A stretch of 64,000 bases of DNA from Nesterenkonia alkaliphila (GCF_009758175.1 NZ_WRPM01000071.1:1-64000); one strand, 5' to 3'. Shown: positions 51,751 through 61,585, numbered from the stretch's first letter. The notes: a model not told the origin generated them from the sequence alone. Numbers and translations are program-made.

Positions 51751-53514
51751 TCATCGTTTGGGTCGGATGGCGAGATCCTCCTCCCTATACTCCACCCCGT
51801 AGCCCTCCGGAGCCCCGCCGGACTGGGCCCGCTCCTCCTCCGCCTTGCGCAGCTGAACCCGGCGGATCTTTCCAGAGATAGTCTTCGGCAGCTCAGTGAA
51901 CTCGATGCGGCGGATCCGTTTATAGGGAGGCAGCTTGTCCAGGCAGAACTGCAGGATCTCCGCTGCGGTGCGCTCATCCGGCTCCCATCCGGAGGCAAGG
52001 GTCACATAGGCCTTGGGAATGGCCAGCCGGATCTCGTCCGGGGCTGGCACAATGGCCGCCTCCACCACAGCCGGGTGCTCCACCAGCACAGACTCCAGCT
52101 CGAAGGGCGAGACCTTATAGTCGCTGGACTTGAATACGTCATCGGCCCGGCCCACATAGGTGATCACGCCATTCTCATCGCGGGAGGCGATATCCCCGGT
52201 GTGGTAGTAGCCCTCCCGGAAGACCTCGGCGTTCTTCTCCTCATCCCCGTAGTAGCCCTTCATCAGGCCTACCGGAGGCCCGTAGAGCTCGCTGTCCAGA
52301 CGCAGGCATATCTCTCCCTCGGCCGCCTCCTCCCCGGAGATCGGGTCCACCAGGGCCACGTCGAACCCGGGCAGCGGGACCCCCATGGCGCCGAACTTGA
52401 CCTGCCGGCCGGGCGTATTGGCCACCTGCAGCGAGGACTCGGTCTGGCCGAAACCGTCCCGGATGGTGCAGCCCCAAGCCCGCTGCACCTGCTCGATCAC
52501 CTCCGCGTTCAGCGGCTCTCCTGCCGAGACCGCCACCCGGGGAGGGGTCTTCAGCTGGGACAGGTCGGCCTTGATGAGCATCCGCCACACCGTCGGCGGG
52601 GCGCAGAAAGTCGTCACCGCGGCCTCCTGCATGTTCTGCATCAGGGCCGCGGCGTCGAACTTGCTGAAGTTATAGAGGTAAATGGTCGCCTCGGCGATCC
52701 ACGGGGCGAAGAAGTTGGACCAAGCATGCTTGGCCCACCCCGGGGAGGACACGTTGAGGTGGACATCGCCGGGCTGCAGTCCGATCCAGTAGAGCGTGGA
52801 GAGGTGGCCTACCGGATAGGAGGTGTGGGTGTGCTCGACCAGTTTGGGCTTGGAGGTGGTCCCGGAGGTGAAGTACAGCAGCAGGGTGTCATCCGCTCCG
52901 CTGGGCTGCTCCGGGCGGAGCTCAGCGGAGGACTGATACGCCTCCGGATAGGAGTGCACCCTGCGTCCGGGCACCTCAGGTGCGGTTGCGGCGTCGCCGG
53001 CGTAGAACCCCGGGACGTGGATGAGCTGATAGTCGCCGGTGACCTCGGTGAACTTCTGCAGGGTCTCCGTATCGCCGACCACCCATCTGGCCTCGGCCCG
53101 GGTGACCCGGTCTTGGAGATCATAGGCGCCCATCTGGGTGGTGGTGGGCACCAGTACCGCTCCCAGCTTGATGGCTGCCAGCATCGTCTCCCAAAGTTCA
53201 ACCTGATTGCCTAGCATCAGGATGAGCCGGTCACCGCGGGAGATCCCGATGCTGCGGAACCAGTTCGCCACGCGATTGGAATCGGCGCTGAGCTGGGCGA
53301 AAGTGCGGGAGAGCCGTCTGCCGTCCTCCTCGACGATCACCAGGGCATCCTGCTCGGCGCGCTCCGGGCTGGCAGCCACCTGGTCGAACCAGTCGAACCC
53401 GAAGTTGAAGTGGGTGAAGCGGGGCCACTGGAACTCCTTCCGGGCACGCTCCCAGTCCTCCTGAACGCTGACCAGGTGGTCGCGAGCTGCGCGGAACTCC
53501 TCAGTCACGGTCAT
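51751..53514 (-). CDS. AMP-forming acyl-CoA synthetase (ACSM-like)
   Basis: Adenylate-forming ligase of 587 residues. Motifs are LLLYFTSGTTSKPKLVEHTH (P-loop), GFGQTES, YYHTGDIASRDENGVITYVGRADDVFKSSDYKVSPFE and the C-terminal catalytic Lys in PKTISGKIRR. It resembles medium-chain or acetyl/propionyl-type synthetases that activate free acids for beta-oxidation. Start MTVTEEF is chosen with GGAGCAG upstream. It diverges from the acyl-CoA dehydrogenase gene. Confidence 0.9.
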   Translation of the reverse strand: MTVTEEFRAARDHLVSVQEDWERARKEFQWPRFTHFNFGFDWFDQVAASPERAEQDALVIVEEDGRRLSRTFAQLSADSNRVANWFRSIGISRGDRLILMLGNQVELWETMLAAIKLGAVLVPTTTQMGAYDLQDRVTRAEARWVVGDTETLQKFTEVTGDYQLIHVPGFYAGDAATAPEVPGRRVHSYPEAYQSSAELRPEQPSGADDTLLLYFTSGTTSKPKLVEHTHTSYPVGHLSTLYWIGLQPGDVHLNVSSPGWAKHAWSNFFAPWIAEATIYLYNFSKFDAAALMQNMQEAAVTTFCAPPTVWRMLIKADLSQLKTPPRVAVSAGEPLNAEVIEQVQRAWGCTIRDGFGQTESSLQVANTPGRQVKFGAMGVPLPGFDVALVDPISGEEAAEGEICLRLDSELYGPPVGLMKGYYGDEEKNAEVFREGYYHTGDIASRDENGVITYVGRADDVFKSSDYKVSPFELESVLVEHPAVVEAAIVPAPDEIRLAIPKAYVTLASGWEPDERTAAEILQFCLDKLPPYKRIRRIEFTELPKTISGKIRRVQLRKAEEERAQSGGAPEGYGVEYREEDLAIRPKR

Positions 53515-53652
53515 ATCTGCTCCTGCAATAACAGTGTGATGCCAGTCACCCATAGAATATACTTGGAAGTCCTATAGTTGGTAAAGTCCCGGTGTCCACC
53601 CCCGCCCGGGCCGCAGAACACCCGAGACTCGCGGGAGATTGAGGAGACAACG

Positions 53653-54855
53653 ATGACGACGCCGCCAGCCCTGGCAGCTGCCCCACATCAGCTGCACACC
53701 AGCCCGGAGCACCCCGATCTCCTGGAGCTGGCCCGGCATCTGCAGCCGGCTGAGCGGCAGCGGCTGCAGCAGATCGAGGAGTTTGCCCAAGGCCGCATCC
53801 GGCCCGAGAGCATCGAGCCGTGGAACCAGGAGGAGCTGCCCCGCCACCTGCTCGAGGAGGCCGGCGAGCTTGGGCTCGGCGAGGTCTTCGTCGACGGGTC
53901 CTCCCACCTCTTCCAAGGCCTGGCCCACGCGGCCCTGGCTCGGGCAGACGTCTCGATATCTGCCGTAGTCGGCATCCACAATGAGCTCATCGTGGGCACT
54001 ATCGACAGCCTGGGATCGGAGCAGCACAAGCGCGAGTGGCTCCCCGGGTTGCGCAGCCTTCGGCAGTTGGGAGCCTTCTGCCTGACCGAACCCGAGCACG
54101 GCTCGGATGTGGCCGGCGGCCTGACCACCTCGGCCACGCAGCAGGCGGACGGCCAGTGGCACATCCAGGGGGCCAAGCGCTGGATCGGCCTGGGCACCGT
54201 TGCAGATGTGGCTCTGGTCTGGGCACGCGACACTGCCGACGCCCAGATTAAGGGGTTCCTGGTACCCACCAGCACTCCGGGCTACCAAGCGCAGAAAATC
54301 AGCCAGAAGACCGGGCTGCGGATTATGCAGAACGCCGACATCACCTTAGATGTGCTGGTGCCGGAGACCGCCCTGATGCCGGGAGCCAGCAGCTTCGCCG
54401 CCGCAGGAGAGGGCCTGCGGGGTTCACGCGCATGGGTGGGCTGGCAGGCAGTGGGCGCCCAGCAGGCACTGCTGGACATCTCCCGCAGCTACGCACGCTC
54501 CCGGCAGCAGTTCGGCAAGCCGCTGGCCTCCTTCCAAATGATCCAGACCGCCCTGGCCAAGGTGGCCGGGAACCTAGCCGTGTCCACCGCACTGATGGGA
54601 GAACTCAGCCGCCTGCAGAGTGAGGAGAAGTTGACCATGATGCGGGCCTCGCTGGCCAAAGCCACACTGACCCGCCTGGCCCGCGAGTCCGCCGCCCTGG
54701 CGCGCGAGACCCTGGGCGGCAACGGGATCCTGAGCACCCACGAGGCCGCCAAAGTGGCCGGTGACATCGAGGCAATCTACACCTATGAAGGAAGCCACGG
54801 CATCAATCTGCTCATTGCTGGCCGTGACCTGACAGGAGTTTCTGCCTTCGTCTGA
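53653..54855 (+). CDS. Acyl-CoA dehydrogenase, glutaryl-CoA dehydrogenase-like
   Basis: Flavoprotein of 400 residues with AFCLTEPEHGSDVAGG, KRWIGLGTVADVALVWARD, RSRQQFGKPLASFQMIQ and the C-terminal catalytic Glu in YTYEGSHGINLLIAGRDLTG. That last pattern is the glutaryl-CoA dehydrogenase type (YEGTHDI). It lacks a paired electron-transfer flavoprotein gene here. Start MTTPPAL has GAGGAG upstream. Substrate could be glutaryl-CoA or another short acyl-CoA. Confidence 0.9.
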   Translation: MTTPPALAAAPHQLHTSPEHPDLLELARHLQPAERQRLQQIEEFAQGRIRPESIEPWNQEELPRHLLEEAGELGLGEVFVDGSSHLFQGLAHAALARADVSISAVVGIHNELIVGTIDSLGSEQHKREWLPGLRSLRQLGAFCLTEPEHGSDVAGGLTTSATQQADGQWHIQGAKRWIGLGTVADVALVWARDTADAQIKGFLVPTSTPGYQAQKISQKTGLRIMQNADITLDVLVPETALMPGASSFAAAGEGLRGSRAWVGWQAVGAQQALLDISRSYARSRQQFGKPLASFQMIQTALAKVAGNLAVSTALMGELSRLQSEEKLTMMRASLAKATLTRLARESAALARETLGGNGILSTHEAAKVAGDIEAIYTYEGSHGINLLIAGRDLTGVSAFV

Positions 54856-54875
54856 GCTGAAGGCCCTGAGTGTGC

Positions 54876-54906
54876 TTGACATCACAGGCTCCGCGGTGCT
54901 TAGGTT
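54876..54906 (+). promoter_or_regulatory. Sigma70-type promoter of the paaI-paaK unit
   Basis: TTGACA at 54876-54881 and TAGGTT at 54901-54906 with 19 nt between. The PaaR-type operator begins 5 nt further on, where transcription should start. Confidence 0.6.
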
Positions 54907-54910
54907 ACAT

Positions 54911-54930
54911 TACTGACCGATTGGTCTGTA
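54911..54930. promoter_or_regulatory. PaaR-type TetR operator upstream of paaI
   Basis: TACTGACCGATTGGTCTGTA, a near-perfect palindrome around GACCGATTGGTC. It matches the site in front of paaA at 16 of 20 positions. Placement just past the -10 box fits repression by the TetR protein encoded at 56.9-57.5 kb. Confidence 0.8.
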
Positions 54931-54957
54931 ATTGTTGTTCGCATCCCCAGGAGCACC

Positions 54958-55434
54958 ATGACTGACATCAGCACCACTGCCGAGACCACCTATGAGGGCG
55001 TGCCGATGCCCCCTGGCGGCCCGCACCACAGGATGCTGGAAACAGACCGGTGCACCGCCTGGCTGGGTGCTGAGGTGCTGTTGGCCGAGCCGGGCCATGC
55101 CAAGCTCGCGATGACCGTGCGCCGGGAGATGACCAACGGCTTCGACATCGTGCACGGCGGGATGATCTTCAGCCTGGCTGACACCGCCTTCGCCATGGCC
55201 TGCAATCACCCGCAGGGGGATGATGGCACCATCACCGTGGCCTCAGGTGTGGACATCAACTTCATGAAGTCAGCCTGGCTGGGTGATGAGCTCATCGCTG
55301 AGGCCAAACCGGTGGCCCAAGCCGGGCGCAGCGGGGTCTATGACGTCTCCGTCACCCGGGGCGATGACCTGATCGCCGTGTTCCGCGGGCGTTCCCGCAC
55401 CGTGCCGTTCAACCCAGAGAAGGTGACTCGCTGA
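54958..55434 (+). CDS. paaI: PaaI-type hydroxyphenylacetyl-CoA thioesterase
   Basis: Hot-dog fold thioesterase of 158 residues with the PaaI catalytic block NGFDIVHGGMIFSLADTAFAMACN. It hydrolyses stalled aryl-CoA thioesters to free CoA and protects the phenylacetate pathway. It is the first gene after the TetR operator. Its TGA overlaps the paaK ATG by one base. Confidence 0.91.
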   Translation: MTDISTTAETTYEGVPMPPGGPHHRMLETDRCTAWLGAEVLLAEPGHAKLAMTVRREMTNGFDIVHGGMIFSLADTAFAMACNHPQGDDGTITVASGVDINFMKSAWLGDELIAEAKPVAQAGRSGVYDVSVTRGDDLIAVFRGRSRTVPFNPEKVTR

Positions 55435-56825
55435 TGAGCATTGCCCCCTCCCCCGCCGCAGGCGCCACTGGCACCGAGCACGACGCCGCCAATGCAGTGG
55501 CCACCGCAATTGCCGCCACTGCCGCCGCCCCCACCCCGGGCAATGAGCCTGATCCCGAGGAGCTGGCCAGCCGTGAGCAGATCGAGGCGCTGCAGCTGCC
55601 CCGCCTGCAGGCCACTGTGCGGCACGCCTATGAGAACATCACCGCCTACCGTGAGCTCTATGACGCCCACGGGGTGAGCCCTGAGGACCTGCAGACCCTG
55701 GAGGACCTGGCCAAGTTCCCCTTCACCGACAAGGAGTTTCTGCGCAGCGCCTATCCGTTCAAGTCCTTCGCCGTACCGATGGACCAGGTCCGGCGCATCC
55801 ACGCCTCCTCCGGCACCACCGGGCGGCCCACAGTGGTGGGCTACACCGAGGGTGACATTGACCGCTGGGCCACCCTGCTGGCGCGCTGCCTTCGCTTCTC
55901 CGGAGTCCGGCCCGGGGACATTGTGCACAACGCCTACGGCTACGGGCTGTTCACCGGCGGACTTGGCGCCCACTACGGCATCGAGAAGCTCGGCGCCACA
56001 GTGATCCCGATGTCCGGCGGGCAGACCGAGAAGCAGATCCAGCTCATCCAGGACTTCCAACCCCGGGTCATCCTCTGCACCCCCACCTACCTTCTGGCCC
56101 TGGCCGATGCCTTCCGCCACCGGGGCCTGGACCCCCGGGAGTCCTCCCTGGAGGTGGGGGTCTTCGGTGCCGAGCCCTGGACTGAGGAGATGCGGCACGA
56201 GATCGAGAAGGCCTTCAACATCACCGCCTGCGATATCTACGGGCTCTCCGAGGTGATGGGGCCAGGAGTGGCCGGTGAGTCCGTGCAGCGCAAGGACGGC
56301 TCCACCATCTGGGAGGACCATTTCCGCCCAGAGATCATCGACCCGCTCACCGAGCAGGTGCTGCCGATGGGTCAGCACGGCGAGCTGGTCTTTACCACCC
56401 TCACCAAGGAAGCACTGCCGATCATCCGGTACCGCACCCATGACCTGACCCGGCTGCTCCCCGGCACCGACCGTCCCGGGCACCGCCGGATGGGCCGCAT
56501 CACCGGGCGCAGCGATGACATGATCATCCTGCGCGGGGTCAACCTCTTCCCCACACAGATCGAGGAGATCGCCCTGAGCATCCAGGGCCTCTCCCCTCAT
56601 TTCCAGCTGGAGCTGACCCGACCCAAGCATATGGACCAGATGACGGTGCACATTGAGCGCCGCCCGGAGACCACGCCTGAGGCCGCCCAGGCCGCAGGCG
56701 CCGAACTGGCCAAACAGATCAAGGTCAAGATCGGCTCCAGCTGCCAAGTGGTGGTCGCCGAGCCGGAGACCCTGGCCCGCTCCTCAGGAAAACTGCGCCG
56801 AATCTATGACAAACGCCCCCGTTGA
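55434..56825 (+). CDS. paaK: Phenylacetate-CoA ligase
   Basis: AMP-forming ligase of 463 residues activating phenylacetate to its CoA ester. Key parts are TDKEFLRSAYPF, the P-loop HASSGTTGRPTVVGYT, DIYGLSEVMGPGVAGE, TRLLPGTDRPGHRRMGRITGRSDDMIILRG split by normal turns, and a C-terminal catalytic Lys region near SSGKLRRIYDKRPR. An Ala/Pro-rich leader of about 35 residues precedes the domain. It overlaps paaI by one base. Confidence 0.94.
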   Translation: MSIAPSPAAGATGTEHDAANAVATAIAATAAAPTPGNEPDPEELASREQIEALQLPRLQATVRHAYENITAYRELYDAHGVSPEDLQTLEDLAKFPFTDKEFLRSAYPFKSFAVPMDQVRRIHASSGTTGRPTVVGYTEGDIDRWATLLARCLRFSGVRPGDIVHNAYGYGLFTGGLGAHYGIEKLGATVIPMSGGQTEKQIQLIQDFQPRVILCTPTYLLALADAFRHRGLDPRESSLEVGVFGAEPWTEEMRHEIEKAFNITACDIYGLSEVMGPGVAGESVQRKDGSTIWEDHFRPEIIDPLTEQVLPMGQHGELVFTTLTKEALPIIRYRTHDLTRLLPGTDRPGHRRMGRITGRSDDMIILRGVNLFPTQIEEIALSIQGLSPHFQLELTRPKHMDQMTVHIERRPETTPEAAQAAGAELAKQIKVKIGSSCQVVVAEPETLARSSGKLRRIYDKRPR

Positions 56826-56861
56826 GCCCGCGCCGCTGAGACTGCCGAACGGTACCCTGGG

Positions 56862-57506
56862 ATGATGCCTCCCACCACCGATCTCAGCTCCGCAGAGTCC
56901 GACCGTCAGGCCCGGCGGGGACGCCCCGGCTATGACCGGGACTCCCTGGTCAGAGTCTGCGTAGAAGTGTTCAACCGACACGGTTATGAGGCGACCTCCA
57001 TGGGCACTCTTGCCCAGGAGCTGGGCATCTCCAAATCCGCGATCTATCATCATGTGAAGTCCAAGGAGGAGATCCTTGAGGCTGCGCTGAGCCACTCACT
57101 CTCGGAGCTCGAGCGGGTGGTCACCGAGGCCGAGGCCCTGGATGTGCCCGCGGTGGTCGAACTGGAGACTATCCTGCGCGAATCGGTCAATGTGCTCACC
57201 CGCTCCCTGCCCTACGTCACCCTGCTGCTGCGGCTGCGCGGTAACTCCGATCTGGAGACCGCTGCCCTACGGCGCCGCCGAGAGATTACCCTGCGCATCG
57301 CGGAGCTGATCCGCCAGGCTCAGCAGGACGGTGATCTGCGCAGCGATATCAACGCCCGCACCGCCTCCCGGCTGGCCATGGGCATGGTCAACTCCATCGT
57401 GGACTGGTACCGCCCGGAACGGGCAGACTCCTCAGCTCCGGTGGCCCAGTCAGTAGTCACCCTGCTGCTGGAGGGCCTGCGCGCTCCGGAGCGGGAACCC
57501 CACTAA
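56862..57506 (+). CDS. paaR: TetR-family regulator (PaaR type)
   Basis: Regulator of 214 residues. The N-terminal helix-turn-helix is [43 protein letters not shown], broken by its normal turn, followed by a TetR ligand domain. It lies between paaK and paaA. The shared palindromes at 54911-54930 and 57536-57555 are the likely binding sites, relieved by phenylacetyl-CoA (known for the family, inferred here). Confidence 0.88.
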   Translation: MMPPTTDLSSAESDRQARRGRPGYDRDSLVRVCVEVFNRHGYEATSMGTLAQELGISKSAIYHHVKSKEEILEAALSHSLSELERVVTEAEALDVPAVVELETILRESVNVLTRSLPYVTLLLRLRGNSDLETAALRRRREITLRIAELIRQAQQDGDLRSDINARTASRLAMGMVNSIVDWYRPERADSSAPVAQSVVTLLLEGLRAPEREPH

Positions 57507-57509
57507 GTG

Positions 57510-57539
57510 TTGTGCCTCACATCACTCCTGGTATATACT
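57510..57539 (+). promoter_or_regulatory. Sigma70-type promoter of paaABCDE
   Basis: TTGTGC at 57510-57515 and TATACT at 57534-57539 with an 18-nt spacer. The operator at 57536 overlaps the -10 box, giving direct repression. Confidence 0.65.
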
Positions 57540-57555
57540 GAACGAACGGTCAGTA
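57536..57555. promoter_or_regulatory. PaaR-type TetR operator upstream of paaA
   Basis: TACTGAACGAACGGTCAGTA, an inverted repeat with perfect outer arms TACTGA/TCAGTA. It is the partner of the site upstream of paaI, so the same regulator should control both units. GGAGGT of paaA starts 5 nt later. Confidence 0.82.
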
Positions 57556-57570
57556 ATTCAGGAGGTCACC

Positions 57571-58611
57571 ATGTCCGCACAATCCCCACAGCTGCACCCC
57601 GTCGAGGCCACGGCCACCACCGAGCAGATCTCTGAGGACGCCCGCCGGGCCGCCGAAGAAGCCCGCGTGGGCTGGGAGCGCTTCGAGCAGCTCATCGCCG
57701 AGGACAAGCGCGTGGAGCCCCGGGACTGGATGCCCAATAACTACCGCAAGACTCTGGTCCGCCAGGTCTCCCAGCACGCCCACTCCGAGATCATCGGCAT
57801 GCAGCCGGAGGGCAACTGGATCACCCGGGCACCCTCGCTGAAACGCAAGGCCGTGCTGATGGCCAAAGTGCAGGACGAGGCCGGCCACGGACTCTACCTC
57901 TACTCCGCCGCCGAGACACTGGGCACCCCACGGGACGAGCTCTACGAGCAGCTCTACACTGGCAAGGCCAAGTACTCCTCGATCTTCAACTACCCCGCCC
58001 GCACCTGGGCCGATATCGGGGCCATCGGCTGGCTGGTGGACGGAGCGGCGATCACCAACCAGGTGCCGCTGTGCCGGGCCAGCTACGGCCCCTACGGCCG
58101 GGCCATGGTCCGCATCTGCAAGGAGGAGTCCTTCCACCAGCGCCAGGGCTGGGAGATCCTCTACACGCTCTCGCATGGAACTCAAGCCCAGAAGCAGATG
58201 GCCCAGGATGCTGTGGACCGGTTCTACGGCCCGGCCCTGCAGATGTTCGGTCCGCCAGATGACGAGTCGCCCAACTCCAAGCAGTCCATGGCCTGGAATA
58301 TCAAGCGGTTCTCCAATGATGATCTTCGCCAGCGGTTCGTGGACATGATCGTCCCTCAGGCAGAGGCCCTGGGGCTCACCCTGCCCGACCCCGAGCTGAA
58401 GTGGAACGATGAGCGCGGTCACTACGACTACGGCGATCTGGACTGGGATGAGTTCTTCAGTGTGGTCAAGGGCAACGGCCCGCTGAACCACCAGCGGCTG
58501 GCCCACTACCGCGCCGCCCGCGATGAGGGTGCCTGGGTTCGCGAGGCCGCAGCCGCCTATGCCGCCAAGCAGCAGCAGGCAGCCCACGACGCCGCCCTGC
58601 TCACCGCCTGA
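57571..58611 (+). CDS. paaA: Ring-1,2-phenylacetyl-CoA epoxidase subunit PaaA
   Basis: Catalytic di-iron subunit of 346 residues. It carries ligand-bearing segments [19 protein letters not shown] and [16 protein letters not shown] and the PaaA-typical [26 protein letters not shown]. With PaaB, C, D and E it epoxidises the ring of phenylacetyl-CoA. GGAGGT precedes the ATG. It is first in the paaABCDE-G unit. Confidence 0.96.
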   Translation: MSAQSPQLHPVEATATTEQISEDARRAAEEARVGWERFEQLIAEDKRVEPRDWMPNNYRKTLVRQVSQHAHSEIIGMQPEGNWITRAPSLKRKAVLMAKVQDEAGHGLYLYSAAETLGTPRDELYEQLYTGKAKYSSIFNYPARTWADIGAIGWLVDGAAITNQVPLCRASYGPYGRAMVRICKEESFHQRQGWEILYTLSHGTQAQKQMAQDAVDRFYGPALQMFGPPDDESPNSKQSMAWNIKRFSNDDLRQRFVDMIVPQAEALGLTLPDPELKWNDERGHYDYGDLDWDEFFSVVKGNGPLNHQRLAHYRAARDEGAWVREAAAAYAAKQQQAAHDAALLTA

Positions 58612-58672
58612 GCCCTCACCCCACCCCGCACACACTCTCCCTTCCGCACACGCACGAAAGGCCTCCGAAGGC

Positions 58673-59023
58673 ATGACTGAGACCGCACAGCAGACAGAGC
58701 AGATCCCGGCGGGCGGCGTGATCGCCGCCGATCCCGCTGAGCGCAGCCTATGGCCGCTCTGGGAGGTCTTTGTCCGCTCTTCACGCGGGCTCTCCCATGT
58801 GCATGCTGGCTCCCTGCATGCCCCGGACGCCTCGATGGCCTTGCGCAATGCCCGCGACCTCTACACCCGGCGTAATGAGGGGACCTCCATCTGGGTGGTC
58901 CCGGCAGCCGAGATCGCAGCCTCCGACCCCGACTCCAAGGGCGGCTACTTCGAGTCTGCCCAGGGCAAGGCCTACCGGCATGCCACCTACTACACCCAGT
59001 CCGAGGGGGTGCCGCACCTATGA
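58673..59023 (+). CDS. paaB: Phenylacetyl-CoA epoxidase subunit PaaB
   Basis: Small subunit of 116 residues with PLWEVFVRSSRGLSHVHAGSLHAPDASMALRNARDLYTRRNEG, broken by normal turns, the family hallmark. It bridges PaaAC dimers and the reductase. ATG 58673 is chosen since the sequence upstream is low-complexity spacer. Its TGA overlaps paaC (ATGA). Confidence 0.94.
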   Translation: MTETAQQTEQIPAGGVIAADPAERSLWPLWEVFVRSSRGLSHVHAGSLHAPDASMALRNARDLYTRRNEGTSIWVVPAAEIAASDPDSKGGYFESAQGKAYRHATYYTQSEGVPHL

Positions 59024-59856
59024 GCAGCTTCACCACGCAGGACTCCGCCACTCGGATCTCAGTGGGTGATGCCATCACGCCTGAGGACCTGAGCTCCTCC
59101 GGCGCCGCCGCGGATGAGAAGACCGCCCGCTATGCGCTGATTCTGGGTGATGACTCGCTCATCCTGGCCCAGCGGCTGGGCCACTGGATCTCCCGGGCCC
59201 CGGAGCTGGAGGAGGATATCGCCCTGGGCAATATTGCCCTGGACCTGCTGGGCCATGCCCGGTTCTTCCTCACCTATGCCGGTACCGCCTGGGGTAAAAC
59301 TGAGGATGATCTCGCCTATTTCCGTGATGAGGAGGAGTTCCGCTCCGCACGTCTGGTGGAGCAGGAGAACGGGGACTTCGCCAAGACCATCGCCCGGCAG
59401 CTGATCTTCAGCTTCTACTCCCATGAGCTCTACTCCCGGCTGGTGGACTCCGCCGATGAGACCCTTGCCGCAGTGGCGGAGAAGGCACTCAAAGAGGTCG
59501 CCTACCACCAGGACCACGCAGCCCAGTGGCTGCTGCGCCTGGCCGGCGGCACTGAGGAGTCCCAGCGGCGCATGCAGGCCGGGCTGGAGTCCGTCTGGGC
59601 ATATGTACAGGAGCTGTTCTACGATGCCGAGCCCACCGCCGAACTGGCCGAGGCCGGGATCGCCGTGCTGCCTTCTTCCCTGCGGGAATCGGTGATGGAG
59701 CGGCTGACCGGGATCATCGAGCAGGCCGGACTGCGGGTCCCGGAGATCAAGGGCGCCTTCGGGGCCGACCGCTCCGGTCGGTTCTCCGAACAGCGCGGGT
59801 TCATCCTGGCCGAGATGCAGGTGCTGGCCCGGCAGCATCCAGGGGCCAGCTGGTGA
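59020..59856 (+). CDS. paaC: Phenylacetyl-CoA epoxidase subunit PaaC
   Basis: Structural ferritin-like subunit of 278 residues. It has RYALILGDDSLILAQRLGHWISRAPELEEDIALGNIALDLLGHARFFLTYAG, broken by its normal turns, and YHQDHAAQWLLRLAGGTEES. It pairs with PaaA without a functional metal site. An N-terminal leader of about 30 residues is present. It overlaps paaB by 4 nt and paaD at its stop. Confidence 0.94.
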   Translation: MSSFTTQDSATRISVGDAITPEDLSSSGAAADEKTARYALILGDDSLILAQRLGHWISRAPELEEDIALGNIALDLLGHARFFLTYAGTAWGKTEDDLAYFRDEEEFRSARLVEQENGDFAKTIARQLIFSFYSHELYSRLVDSADETLAAVAEKALKEVAYHQDHAAQWLLRLAGGTEESQRRMQAGLESVWAYVQELFYDAEPTAELAEAGIAVLPSSLRESVMERLTGIIEQAGLRVPEIKGAFGADRSGRFSEQRGFILAEMQVLARQHPGASW

Positions 59857-60407
59857 GGACCGCTGTCATGACCACTGCTGAGGACCTTCAGCTCTCCCCG
59901 GAGGGAGTCCGCCCCCAGGATCCGCGCGATGCCGCGGTCTGGGATCTGGCGGCCGAAGTCAACGACCCGGAGATCCCGGTGCTCTCCATTGCCGATCTGG
60001 GCATCCTGCGGGCTGCTGCGGCAACTGAGGAGGGGGGCGGCGTCGTACTCATCACCCCCACCTACTCCGGCTGTCCGGCGATGGAGACCATCACCGCCGA
60101 TGTTCGTGCTGCCCTGCAGCGCGGCGGCTACGACCCGGTGCAGGTTCACACCGTGCTGAAGCCGGCCTGGACCACCGACTGGATGACTGATGAGGGCAAG
60201 GCCAAACTGCGCGAGTACGGGATCACCCCACCCACTGGGGCCGCCCCGGTGCGCAACGGTCCGATCTCGGTGGGGCTGAGCGTGAAATGCCCGCGCTGTG
60301 ACTCCCTGGACACCCGTGAGCTGGCCCGGTTCGGCTCCACCGCTTGCAAGGCGCTGTATCAGTGCCGAGCCTGCCTGGAACCCTTCGACTACTTCAAGGT
60401 GCTGTGA
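59853..60407 (+). CDS. paaD: Phenylacetate pathway iron-sulfur maturation protein PaaD
   Basis: MIP18/DUF59-type protein of 184 residues with NDPEIPVLSIADLGILR and TPTYSGCPAMETI. A C-terminal zinc-ribbon-like part (CPRC...CRAC) follows. PaaD helps assemble the epoxidase. GTG 59853 overlaps the paaC stop; an ATG at 59868 is the alternative. Its TGA overlaps the paaE ATG by one base. Confidence 0.92.
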   Translation: MRTAVMTTAEDLQLSPEGVRPQDPRDAAVWDLAAEVNDPEIPVLSIADLGILRAAAATEEGGGVVLITPTYSGCPAMETITADVRAALQRGGYDPVQVHTVLKPAWTTDWMTDEGKAKLREYGITPPTGAAPVRNGPISVGLSVKCPRCDSLDTRELARFGSTACKALYQCRACLEPFDYFKVL

Positions 60408-61585
60408 TGACTGTTCAGACCCCTGCCCCGGAAACGGCCACTGCTGCACGCCGCCGCGCGACCTTCAATACACTGCGAGTCAAGGATGTCCGCCGGCTGA
60501 CGGCCGATTCAGTGGAGGTCACCTTTGAGGTGCCCCCGGAGCTGCAGGCTGATTTCGACTATGCCCCGGGCCAGTATGTGGCCCTGCGAGCAGAGATCGA
60601 CGGCAGGCAGCTGCGCCGCTCCTACTCCATCTGCACCGAACCCGTTCCCGGTGAGATCCGGGTGGCGATCAAACGCGATATCGGCGGAGTGTTCTCCACC
60701 TGGGCCAATGAGGAACTGACTCCCGGGGCCAGCCTCGAGGTGATGAACCCCTCCGGGGCGTTCGTCTCCAAGACGGCGATCACCTCGATGAACCGCCCCG
60801 AGGAGCTGGCCGAGGAGGCGGTGGCACGCCGCGCTGACGCCCGGCTGGTGGCCTTCGCTGCGGGCTCCGGGATCACCCCGATCATGGCGATCGCCCGCTC
60901 AGTGCTGCGCTCCTCCCCGGAGGCCACCTTTGAGCTGGTCTACGCCAACCGTTCGGCCTCTGATGTGATGTTCGCTGAGGAGATCGGGGACCTCAAAGAC
61001 CGCTACCCGGCCCGGTTCGCAGTGCATCATGTACTCAGCCGGGAGCAGCGGCTGAACCCGCTGCTGACCGGTCGGATCGACGCGGAGAAGCTCACTGCCC
61101 TGCTGGACCATGTGTTGAGGCCCGAGGACACCGATGAGTGGTTCCTCTGCGGGCCCTTTGAACTGGTGCAGCTGCTGCGCGATGAACTGGCCTCCCGCGG
61201 TGTGGCCGAGGAGAAGGTGCGCTTTGAACTGTTCAGCACCGGGCGCCCGGACCGCCCCGCCGGCCAGCAGGGCCGCAGGGTGCAGGCTGATCCTGGCGGT
61301 AAGACCGTGGAGATCGAATTCACCCTGGATGGTCTGACCGGTCAGGTGGCCTCTCCTGCTGCCTCGGGTGAGACCGTGCTCAACGCCGCCCTGCGCTCCC
61401 GCTCGGATGTGCCCTTCGCCTGTGCCGGCGGGGTCTGCGGCACCTGCCGGGCCAAAGTGGTCTCGGGGGGCTTCGAGATGGATGAGAACTACGCGCTGGA
61501 GAAGGACGAGCTGGAGCGCGGCTATGTGCTCACCTGCCAGACCCGACCCACCGGCGAGAAGCTCGTAGTCGACTACGACGCCTGA
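60407..61585 (+). CDS. paaE: Phenylacetyl-CoA epoxidase reductase PaaE
   Basis: Electron-transfer subunit of 392 residues. It has an FAD-binding stretch (YAPGQYVALRAEIDGRQLRRSYSICTEP split by a normal turn), an NAD(P)-binding part (FAAGSGITPIMAIARSVL) and a C-terminal plant-type [2Fe-2S] domain with CAGGVCGTCRAKVVSG and a final Cys in VLTCQ. It passes NADPH electrons to the PaaA iron site. ATG 60407 overlaps the paaD stop. Confidence 0.95.
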   Translation: MTVQTPAPETATAARRRATFNTLRVKDVRRLTADSVEVTFEVPPELQADFDYAPGQYVALRAEIDGRQLRRSYSICTEPVPGEIRVAIKRDIGGVFSTWANEELTPGASLEVMNPSGAFVSKTAITSMNRPEELAEEAVARRADARLVAFAAGSGITPIMAIARSVLRSSPEATFELVYANRSASDVMFAEEIGDLKDRYPARFAVHHVLSREQRLNPLLTGRIDAEKLTALLDHVLRPEDTDEWFLCGPFELVQLLRDELASRGVAEEKVRFELFSTGRPDRPAGQQGRRVQADPGGKTVEIEFTLDGLTGQVASPAASGETVLNAALRSRSDVPFACAGGVCGTCRAKVVSGGFEMDENYALEKDELERGYVLTCQTRPTGEKLVVDYDA

